Origin: a candidate division TA06 bacterium
GTDB lineage: Bacteria; Ratteibacteria; UBA8468; MWAK01
Direction of reading: 5' to 3'
NCBI GenBank assembly: GCA_022704925.1
Contig: JAKJFK010000068.1
Span: forward strand, 1-8,478
Length of the DNA stretch: 8,478 nucleotides
The position numbers were made by a program, and so were the translations under genes. Under the pieces are notes generated by a model that saw only the letters and a list, made by a program, of their open reading frames with translations, was not told where the DNA came from and searched no databases. How positions within the stretch are numbered: position 1 is the first letter of the stretch; every line of letters begins with the position of its first letter. Positions 1-6,354 of this stretch are shown here, one piece after another.

Positions 1-1406
1 GGGAACTCACCCGCCTGGTGGACGGCTACCTGAAGGCGGCCGACCCGGCCCAAATGCCGGCGCCGGTCCTGGCCCTGCTGGTGCCCCACGCCGGCTATCC
101 CTACTCGGGGCCGACGGCCGCCTTCGGCTACAAGCTGCTGTCCGGCCGCAAGCTGGACACGGTGATCCTGCTCGGCAACAGCCACCGTTACCCACTCCGG
201 AAGGGAGCCGTTTACCTGGAGGGGGAGTTCCTCACCCCGCTGGGCAACTTCGCGGTGAACACCCGACTGGCCCAGAAGCTGGTGGCCGCCTCGCCTTACC
301 TGCAGGCCGATTCGGAACCGCACCGGCTCGAGCATTCCCTGGAGGTCCAGCTGCCCTTCCTGGAACGCACGGCCGGCCGTTGCCGGATCGTGCCCATCCT
401 CATGGGCGAGGCCTCCCTGGAGGCCTGCCGGCAGATCGGCGAAACCCTGGCGGCCGCGCTGAGGGAACTGAACCTGGCCGAGAAAACGGTGATCATTGCC
501 TCCTCGGATCTCTCCCACTATCCGCCGGCGGCCGAAGCCCGGCGGCTTGACCAGGCCTTCCTCGCGGAGCTGGCCGAAATGGATCCGGAGAAGCTGGCGG
601 CCCGGGTGGCCCGGCTGGAGAAGGAACCGGTCCCTGACCTGGCCTGCGTGATCTGCAGCCAGCAGGCGCTTTACACCGCCATTTACGCGGCCCGGGCGCT
701 GGGCGCCAACCAGGCCAGGGTGCTTAACTACACCAATTCCGGGGAACGGACCGGGGAACGCGGCCGGTCGGTCGGGTACGCGGCCGCGGCCTTCTACCGA
801 GCGGCCGGTGCGGCGCAAACAAAAACGGCCGCGCCGAAGGCGGATCCGGCGCCGGAACCCGGCTTCAGCCTCGACGCTGATGACCGGAAGACGCTCCTGG
901 CGCTGGCCCGGCAGTCCATTGAGAATGTGCTCCAGAACGGCCGGCTGCTGGAGTACCGGACCAACGATCCGGAGCTGATCCGGCCGGCCGCGGTCTTCGT
1001 CACCCTGACCAGTGCCGGCCGGCTGCGCGGCTGCATCGGCACGACCGCCGCCGAGGAGCCGCTGGCCCGGGCGGTCATCCGGCTGGCGGCGGCGGCCGCC
1101 TTTCAGGATCCGCGCTTCAACCCGGTCCGGGCCGCCGAATTGCCGGGACTCAAGATTGAAATCTCGGTCCTCTCACCCTTGCGCCGAGCCGCTTCCTTCA
1201 AGGAAATCAAGCCCGGCCTCCACGGGGTGACGGTACGCCGGGACGGCCGCACCGGCCTCTTCCTGCCCCAGGTCTGGGAGCAAATCCCGGACCGGGCTGA
1301 ATTCCTGACCGAACTCTGCCGGCAGAAGACCGGCCTGAACCCGGAGGCCTGGAAGGAGCCGGAAACGGAACTGCTGGTCTTCACCGTCTTCTCCTTCCAG
1401 GAATGA
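1..1406 (+). CDS. AmmeMemoRadiSam system protein B-protein A fusion (MEMO + AMMECR1), 5' partial
   Basis: The frame is open from the window edge: ELTRL precedes the GTG at 18, and the family normally has about 25 more residues before VPHAGY, so the true start lies upstream. Residues are counted from that GTG. Residues 1-262 are a MEMO domain (LigB dioxygenase-like fold): H24 in VPHAGY, H56 in GNSH, H106 in EHSLEVQLPFL, D164/H167 in SSDLSHY, and the closing NYTNSGE...VGYAA segment. H24 and H56 correspond to human MEMO1 iron ligands H49 and H81; the third ligand, C244, seems replaced by Arg. Residues 263-285 are an Ala/Pro-rich linker. Residues 286-462 are AMMECR1, with the hallmark LRGCIG at 336-341 and downstream FQDPRF. 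The two families co-occur with a radical SAM enzyme as a system of unknown biochemical role; this fusion order is a known bacterial arrangement. No signal peptide is visible, so it is probably cytoplasmic. It is likely co-transcribed with the membrane gene starting 6 bases later. Confidence 0.93.
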   Translation, partial: ELTRLVDGYLKAADPAQMPAPVLALLVPHAGYPYSGPTAAFGYKLLSGRKLDTVILLGNSHRYPLRKGAVYLEGEFLTPLGNFAVNTRLAQKLVAASPYLQADSEPHRLEHSLEVQLPFLERTAGRCRIVPILMGEASLEACRQIGETLAAALRELNLAEKTVIIASSDLSHYPPAAEARRLDQAFLAELAEMDPEKLAARVARLEKEPVPDLACVICSQQALYTAIYAARALGANQARVLNYTNSGERTGERGRSVGYAAAAFYRAAGAAQTKTAAPKADPAPEPGFSLDADDRKTLLALARQSIENVLQNGRLLEYRTNDPELIRPAAVFVTLTSAGRLRGCIGTTAAEEPLARAVIRLAAAAAFQDPRFNPVRAAELPGLKIEISVLSPLRRAASFKEIKPGLHGVTVRRDGRTGLFLPQVWEQIPDRAEFLTELCRQKTGLNPEAWKEPETELLVFTVFSFQE

Positions 1407-1412
1407 GTTCCG

Positions 1413-2012
1413 ATGCTCCGGGCGATCGGGGAGGGCCTGGGACTGGGGCTGGCCAATAACCTTTACTGCCTGGGCGCCTGCGGGGCGGTCTTTCTTCCCT
1501 GCCTGGCGGCCTCCGGCCGGCCGCTCCGGGAACCGGTTCTGGAACTGCTGGCCGGCCGGCTGCTGGCCTATCTCTTCTTCGGCCTGGCGGTCGGCAATAT
1601 CAACCTCTATTTCGAGGGGCGCCTGAATCCGTACTTCCTGGCCCCGCTGTTGATCCTGCTCTCCCTCTGGCTGATCGGCTACGCACTGGGCTGCTTCAGG
1701 CCGTCCGGGCGACTCTGCCGAGCGGCGGCCGGCCCGGCCGGCCGCTTCCTGCCGCTTGGGGCCGGTTTCGTGCTGGGCATCAGCCCCTGCCCGCCCTTCC
1801 TGCTCGGCCTCAGCCGTTCACTGGCCGGCGGCCGCTTCCTGGATCCGATTCTTTTCTTCCTCGGCTTCTACCTGGGCTCCAGTCTCTGGCTGCTGCTCCT
1901 GCTGGCCGGCGGCCGCCTAAAGGCCGGCCGGATTTTTCAGCGGATCGGACAGGCGGCCGCGCTGGCCGCCGGGATCTGGTACCTGGGACAGGGAATCCGG
2001 ATGCTGCTTTAA
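1413..2012 (+). CDS. Six-helix membrane protein, DsbD_2/UreH-like (TauE/SafE, CcdA-related)
   Basis: This 199-residue protein is almost entirely hydrophobic. I place helices near residues 8-33, 42-62, 73-95, 112-137, 143-166 and 174-196. Helix 1 carries YCLGACG followed by FLPC (C19, C23, C30), matching the HCxGMCG motif of the UreH/DsbD_2 family. Next comes GRLLAYLFFGLAVG, a typical second helix. Helix 4 has GISPCPP (C126), matching the family's second GLxPC motif. Two related three-helix halves are expected for this superfamily. Relatives move reducing equivalents, metals or small anions across the membrane; the substrate here cannot be read from sequence. The ATG at 1413 lies 6 bases after the fusion gene's stop, with AGGA at 1399-1402 as a plausible ribosome-binding site inside that gene's end. 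The link to the MEMO/AMMECR1 protein suggests a shared process, but I know of no defined one. The stop overlaps the convergent gene by 4 bases. Confidence 0.8.
   Translation: MLRAIGEGLGLGLANNLYCLGACGAVFLPCLAASGRPLREPVLELLAGRLLAYLFFGLAVGNINLYFEGRLNPYFLAPLLILLSLWLIGYALGCFRPSGRLCRAAAGPAGRFLPLGAGFVLGISPCPPFLLGLSRSLAGGRFLDPILFFLGFYLGSSLWLLLLLAGGRLKAGRIFQRIGQAAALAAGIWYLGQGIRMLL
2009..2012. other. Interlocked convergent stop codons (TTAA)
   Basis: The plus-strand membrane gene ends TAA at 2010-2012 and the minus-strand gene ends TAA at 2011-2009. The palindrome TTAA therefore holds both stops. There is no intergenic DNA for a dedicated terminator and I see no T-tract hairpin on either strand, so the two transcripts probably overlap. 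Confidence 0.9.
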
Positions 2013-4081
2013 AAGAGTCCGGCGGCCAGGTAATCGGCCAGCAGTTTCAGACCGGCCGGATCGGGAAAATTGCCATAGACCCGGGGCGCGGTCCGGAAGA
2101 AACGCGGCCAGTCATCCAAGCCGGTGTAGAAGAGGTGGGCATCCACGAAGCCGGCGCCATGGCGGCCGGCCGCCTCGGCGGCGGCCCCGGCGTAAGGTTG
2201 GAAGAGAGCGGCGAAGGGGGCCGCCGGCAGGGGTGAAACCAGCGCCAGGCGGCGGACGCGTCCCTTGAGCGCCCAGATCTGAATCTCCATGGAACGGCGC
2301 CACTCCTGGACCGGACTCCGACGTCGGAGCGACGGAAGCGAGGGGAAGAGCAGGGCCAGGTCATAGCCGGGGCGCGGCCGGTCGTGCAGCAGGCGCAGGG
2401 AATCGGTGAGCAGGTGATAACCCTCGGTATCCGTCCCCGGCTCCTCATGGATCGCAGCCCGGACGCCGCGGCGGGCCAGCGACTCCTTCAAGAGCGACGC
2501 CAGGCCGGGCGGCCCATCCCCGAAGATCCCGATCGAGATTTCCCGGCCGGTGTCCAGCGCGGTGCCGTTCTCCAGACGGAATTCCGGCACCTCCAGCACC
2601 AGCCTTTCCCCCCGGGAACCCGACAGGTAAGGACCGGCGGCGGCGATGTCCGTCAGCCCCTCACCCAGGGGCTGCACCCGGAAGGAACGCCGGTCAAGCT
2701 CCAGGTCGCCGGCCAGGAGCCGGTAATCGCGCACCTCCGGCTGGCCGGAGGTCTTGATGGTGAAATCGGCGATCCGGCTGTTATCCTTGCCGGGCAAAAC
2801 CCAGAGCGAGCGGCTTTCGCGGCCGTCGGTCACCGTCAACGGAAGCGGTACCGGGGTAAGGTTGGTGACCAGGAAATTCAGGTAGAGTGTCTCGCCGGTG
2901 TTGATCAGCGACTGGTGCGACAGCTCCCGGAAGAGAAACTTCAGCTCCTGGGCCGCCGCGGTCGGAAACTGGACTGTATCGGTCCAGGTATCGGAAGCCA
3001 TCGCCTTGCGGCCGGCCGGACCGGTGACCGTCAGGCGCACCGGCAACCCGGATTTCCCTTCCGATCGAAACCAGAACTCGGACTCGCTCGATTTCTTCTC
3101 TTCAAAACGCCACTCCCAACCAGTGGCCCCGCCGGAAGAACGTCCGTCCAGATTGACCAGGAAGAAGCGCTGGTTCTGGAAAAGAAGCGGCCCGATCACG
3201 CGGGAGGTGAAGTAAGCGCTCACCTTACGGTCCCGCTCCTCGAAGAGGCCCGGCCGGACCACGGCCTCCGGCTGGAACAGGCAGGTGCGGTCCCACCAGG
3301 CCCGGCCGCCCTGGTTATAGAAGGCGAGCGTGGTGATATCCCCTTCCCGGCCGCACTCCGTGAGGTCGATCTTGAGCGGCTGCCAGCGGCCGGCCGCCGG
3401 CAGGTCACCCAGGCGCACCTTCTTCAATTCCTTCCACTGCATCCGGTCCGGTCCCCAGGAGAAGGCGATCCGCCGGTTGCGCACGGTCACTTCGACCATG
3501 ATCTCCTCAGGCGGCCGGGCCGGATCAAGATAGACGTACTGGGTCAGGTAATCACCGGCCCGGTAATGGACGTTGGGATTCAACCAGGCGGAATGGAAGG
3601 TACCGGACCCCTCCGGCTGGGTGTGGCTCAGCACCCCCGAAAGGCGCGGCGACTCGGTCCAGAGCCAGATGCCGGAGGTCCGGATGTCCGGGTAAAGGTA
3701 ATCTTCCAGGATGACCTGGCCCGTATCCCCGGGGACCAGGTCAAGGCCGGAATCGACCGCCGTCCGGCCGTCGTAAAGAATCCGGTACCGGCCGGCGCTC
3801 CGGCTCCGGAAGATAACCCGGGCCTCGTTTCGCCGCCGATCGAAATAAAGAAGCCGGAACGGCACCGGCCGGCCGGACTCGTCGGTGACCAGCAGGCAGC
3901 CGGCCTCGGTCTTCAATTCGCCGCGGACCGGAAAGGTCACCGAAACGACCGGCTGGAGCTTCTGAAGTTCGCGCTCGGCCACCTCGACGGTCAGGCTTTT
4001 GCGGAAGGAAGGGGACCAATCGGCCCGGGCCGTTCCGGCCAGAAGCAGCAAAAGAGGCAGAAACCAGAATTTTATTTTCAT
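2009..4081 (-). CDS. Secreted multidomain beta-sandwich protein with degenerate SGNH-like C-terminus
   Basis: This 690-residue protein starts at the ATG at 4081-4079. The reading frame stays open further upstream, but that part lies inside the preceding gene and looks non-coding, whereas the 4081 start gives a clear signal peptide (residues 1-20, LLLLLAGTARA, cleavage before DW). The N-terminal region (22-110) begins W-x-x-x-F-R-K and resembles DUF2341-type beta domains. Residues about 125-275 look like a galactose-binding or carbohydrate-binding jelly roll, rich in Trp and Tyr. About 380-470 is an Ig-like sandwich. Residues 514-690 resemble an SGNH hydrolase: IGIFGDG at block I and GNFPDPAGLKLLADYL at block V. 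Gly523 stands where the catalytic Ser is expected, and Tyr669 and Phe672 where Asp and His are expected. I infer a non-catalytic, possibly glycan-binding, exported protein. It overlaps the glycosidase gene by ATGA, has no strong Shine-Dalgarno sequence, and is probably translationally coupled. The function is unproven. Confidence 0.85.
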   Translation of the reverse strand: MKIKFWFLPLLLLLAGTARADWSPSFRKSLTVEVAERELQKLQPVVSVTFPVRGELKTEAGCLLVTDESGRPVPFRLLYFDRRRNEARVIFRSRSAGRYRILYDGRTAVDSGLDLVPGDTGQVILEDYLYPDIRTSGIWLWTESPRLSGVLSHTQPEGSGTFHSAWLNPNVHYRAGDYLTQYVYLDPARPPEEIMVEVTVRNRRIAFSWGPDRMQWKELKKVRLGDLPAAGRWQPLKIDLTECGREGDITTLAFYNQGGRAWWDRTCLFQPEAVVRPGLFEERDRKVSAYFTSRVIGPLLFQNQRFFLVNLDGRSSGGATGWEWRFEEKKSSESEFWFRSEGKSGLPVRLTVTGPAGRKAMASDTWTDTVQFPTAAAQELKFLFRELSHQSLINTGETLYLNFLVTNLTPVPLPLTVTDGRESRSLWVLPGKDNSRIADFTIKTSGQPEVRDYRLLAGDLELDRRSFRVQPLGEGLTDIAAAGPYLSGSRGERLVLEVPEFRLENGTALDTGREISIGIFGDGPPGLASLLKESLARRGVRAAIHEEPGTDTEGYHLLTDSLRLLHDRPRPGYDLALLFPSLPSLRRRSPVQEWRRSMEIQIWALKGRVRRLALVSPLPAAPFAALFQPYAGAAAEAAGRHGAGFVDAHLFYTGLDDWPRFFRTAPRVYGNFPDPAGLKLLADYLAAGLF
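4078..4081 (-). other. ATGA stop-start overlap (translational coupling)
   Basis: On the minus strand the glycosidase stop TGA (4080-4078) overlaps the ATG of the next gene (4081-4079). This is a classic reinitiation junction. The bases just upstream, which encode the glycosidase C-terminus, show no strong GGAGG-like site, which supports coupling over independent initiation. Confidence 0.85.
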
Positions 4082-6354
4082 GACTGAACCCGTTTGACTT
4101 TTACGGCCAGGTCTCCCTGGAAAACCGGGAGCACCAGCGGCAGCAGGCCGTCGGAAGCGACCGTGCCCTCGGAGAACTGCCGGAGCTCGCCCTTGAGGGT
4201 GTCCCAGTACTCGACCCGGTAACGGCCGGCCTGGAGGGCCCGGACCTCGACCCCCACGCCCTCGAAGCGTTCCGGGTTGGGAGTGCCGCGCTTGCCGTTG
4301 TACTTCTGCCCGTCGTAAACCCAGAGGAAGGCCCGGTCTTCCGACTGCATGCCAACGACACCCAGAGTCAGGCTGCTCCCGGTCGGCAGCCGGAGCGAGG
4401 CGTCGCTGACCTGGAGATGCTGGCCGCGGCGATCCTCGCCCTTCCAGAAACGGGCCAGGGCCTGGTAATGGGTGTAGAGGCCGAAATTGTGGATAAACGG
4501 CCACTCCCAGAAGAGGGCCGTCCCGAACATGGGCAGGACCGACGAGGTCCAGATGCCGGCGTGAAGGTTGTCCTCAAGGGCGGTCCGGTTGCCGCCCACC
4601 CCGTATTCGTTAAGCATGACCGGCTTGGCAAACTGGACGCGCTTGAGGAAAAAGTCCTTCATGGCATCGACGACGGTCCCGCTGTAAGCGTTGCCGACGA
4701 TACTCTCGATCTCCGGAATGACCCAGACCAGGGGATCGGCATTCTGGCGGCAGTAATGGGTGGTGACCAGGTGGTCCCAGGGATCGATCTCCCTCAGGTA
4801 GGGCACGACCGCCTGGTGCCAACCCTTGACCCGGGCCGAATCGTAATAGCCGGTGAGATCCACCTCGTTCCAGAGTTCCCAGAAGGCGATGCTGGTCGAA
4901 CTTCCCCAGCGGGCCACGAGATACCGGAGCCGGCGCTTGAAGTACTCCCGGGCGAGCGGATCGGTGAAGAATTCCTCGGGTGATTTCAGAAAACCACCGT
5001 TGACCACGTTGTGCGGGTTGTCCCACCACTCCCGGTCGGAACCGGCGCTGTACTGGCCGTGGTTGATCAGGGTCAGGATGGCGTAAATGCCGGTCTCCTC
5101 GGCCCGCTCAAGCACCAGGTCCTGGCGCCAGGCGTTCTCCAGGCTGTAGCGCCCCAGCCCGTCGTAATGCGGGGCGTAGGCGGGCGTCCATTCCAGGCCG
5201 GCCCACCAGGCCGACATCCAGAGGCGGACGTAATTTTCGTCGTGGCGGGCCATCTCCCGGAAGTAATCGTCATAGAGGAAGGTGCCCCAGCCCTTGGTCT
5301 GCTTGAACTCGTACCGGTAGGCCTCACGCTGGTCGTCCGGAGAGCGCAGGGTGTGGCCTATCGGGTAGAAGAACTCGCCGTTATCCAGGGCCAGCCAGCG
5401 CGGGTCCTGCTTGTCCCAGCGCAGGAAGCCGGGCCGGTTCGACGGGGTGACCTCGAACTCCCCGCCCGGGAACTCCTGGCTGCGGCCGGCGGTTTTAAGG
5501 GTGATCCGATAGGTGTAGCGGCCGGTCTCCTGCGGGGTGAAACGGAGGCGCCACTCGGTCTTTCCGTAAGGGGCCAGCCGTTCGCCCTCCTCCTGGTCGA
5601 GGTGGCGCACGAAATCCTGGTAGATGAAAGCCGGCACGCTTACCTGGCGTCCGGAGGGCGCGCTGAAAACGCCCTGGATGTCAACCTCGGCCGGATCAAA
5701 CGGGTTGTCGAAGAAGAGCGGGATCTCGAAGGCCGTCTCGAAGCGGGCGTAAAGTTCCAGGCGCCTGGTGTTTTCCCGGAAGTTATAGAGGCAGAGCTCC
5801 GCCGGCGCGGCGGCGGTTTCCGGCTCAATCCCGGAAAGGATGACCCGGCCCGTCCCGGCGGCCGGCCAGTAGAACTTGAAGCCGATCTCCTGGAGCTGGC
5901 GTCGCAGGATGGCATCCCAGCTCTTGAGGTGGGCATAACCCTGCCAGTCAACGCTTTCGCTGGAAAGATCGAGGGTGATCCGCCGCGACTGGCCGGCGGC
6001 CAGACTGAAAAGCGAGGACTGGAACCAGTTCCAGTCGCGGTCCTTCAGGTAACAGATAAAGGTGACCGGACCGGGGGCCTTTGCCGGCACGCTCACGGTG
6101 AAGGAGAGACGGCCGAAGCTGCCCCAATCGAGAGTGCGCACCTGGCGGATCCAGGCCTCCCGGCCGGAATCAAGCCTTACCTCAACGCCGGCCGACCCGG
6201 CGCCGGAAGGATCGGGCGCGGAAACCGCCAGCGCGGCGCCGGGGCCAACGGTCTCCCAGTCGCCGAGGCCGGATTCGGCCCGGGCCAGCCCCGGGAACAA
6301 TGGCAGCAACAGACAGGCTAACTTAGCGAGGTTCCAGTTTCTCTTCCAGTTCAT
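4078..6354 (-). CDS. Secreted clan GH-A glycoside hydrolase (GH5-like) with DUF5060-like module
   Basis: This 758-residue protein begins with a signal peptide (MNWKRNW, then a hydrophobic core, ending GLARA, cleavage near 26). Residues 30-180 form a jelly-roll, carbohydrate-binding-like region. Residues about 188-305 match the DUF5060 pattern: DNPFDPAEVDIQGVF, WRLRFTPQETGRYTY, then a linker to FLRWDKQDPRWLALDNGEFFYPIG. Residues about 325-640 are a TIM barrel. E497 in WELWNE is the predicted acid/base (codon 4866-4864) and E583 in LNEYG the predicted nucleophile (codon 4608-4606), the Asn-Glu arrangement of retaining clan GH-A enzymes; VRLW (376-379) and NH (431-432) fit subsite residues. Residues 645-755 are a C-terminal beta-sandwich. 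The enzyme should cleave a beta-linked polysaccharide outside the cytoplasm; the substrate is not predictable. The start overlaps the TPR gene by 32 bases and lacks an obvious Shine-Dalgarno sequence, but the signal peptide supports it. Confidence 0.88.
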   Translation of the reverse strand: MNWKRNWNLAKLACLLLPLFPGLARAESGLGDWETVGPGAALAVSAPDPSGAGSAGVEVRLDSGREAWIRQVRTLDWGSFGRLSFTVSVPAKAPGPVTFICYLKDRDWNWFQSSLFSLAAGQSRRITLDLSSESVDWQGYAHLKSWDAILRRQLQEIGFKFYWPAAGTGRVILSGIEPETAAAPAELCLYNFRENTRRLELYARFETAFEIPLFFDNPFDPAEVDIQGVFSAPSGRQVSVPAFIYQDFVRHLDQEEGERLAPYGKTEWRLRFTPQETGRYTYRITLKTAGRSQEFPGGEFEVTPSNRPGFLRWDKQDPRWLALDNGEFFYPIGHTLRSPDDQREAYRYEFKQTKGWGTFLYDDYFREMARHDENYVRLWMSAWWAGLEWTPAYAPHYDGLGRYSLENAWRQDLVLERAEETGIYAILTLINHGQYSAGSDREWWDNPHNVVNGGFLKSPEEFFTDPLAREYFKRRLRYLVARWGSSTSIAFWELWNEVDLTGYYDSARVKGWHQAVVPYLREIDPWDHLVTTHYCRQNADPLVWVIPEIESIVGNAYSGTVVDAMKDFFLKRVQFAKPVMLNEYGVGGNRTALEDNLHAGIWTSSVLPMFGTALFWEWPFIHNFGLYTHYQALARFWKGEDRRGQHLQVSDASLRLPTGSSLTLGVVGMQSEDRAFLWVYDGQKYNGKRGTPNPERFEGVGVEVRALQAGRYRVEYWDTLKGELRQFSEGTVASDGLLPLVLPVFQGDLAVKVKRVQS
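6323..6354 (-). other. 32-base gene overlap (TPR gene end / glycosidase start)
   Basis: The last ten codons plus stop of the TPR gene (ending EEKLEPR) overlap, in another frame, the first codons of the glycosidase, which encode the positively charged start of its signal peptide. The signal peptide needs this start, and no other ATG lies in the leader, so the overlap appears real and implies co-transcription. Confidence 0.75.

Noticed and set aside
18-20. GTG as start of the MEMO/AMMECR1 fusion
   Set aside because: The offset to the metal-binding His residues is 25 shorter than in human MEMO1, and the open frame runs to the window edge with family-like residues ELTRL.
1962-2029. Inverted repeat of 11 bases (1962-1972 and 2019-2029) flanking the convergent stops, considered as a bidirectional terminator
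   Set aside because: The loop is 46 bases, there is no adjacent T-tract, and both arms encode the same tetrapeptide LAAG in the two opposing genes, so coding coincidence explains it.
2384-4087. Long plus-strand open frame (567 codons) antisense to the SGNH-like gene
   Set aside because: GC-rich codon bias removes stops from the opposite strand. The translation is low-complexity (Pro, Gly, Arg, Gln), shows no family features and conflicts with the well-supported minus-strand gene.
4082-4504. Upstream extension of the SGNH-like gene's open frame
   Set aside because: It lies wholly inside the glycosidase C-terminus in another frame, is Pro/Gly/Arg-rich, and would bury the clear signal peptide that starts at 4081.
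5011-6321. Long plus-strand open frame antisense to the glycosidase
   Set aside because: It covers the glycosidase N-terminal modules and signal peptide in reverse. The composition is shadow-like, with no recognisable motif.
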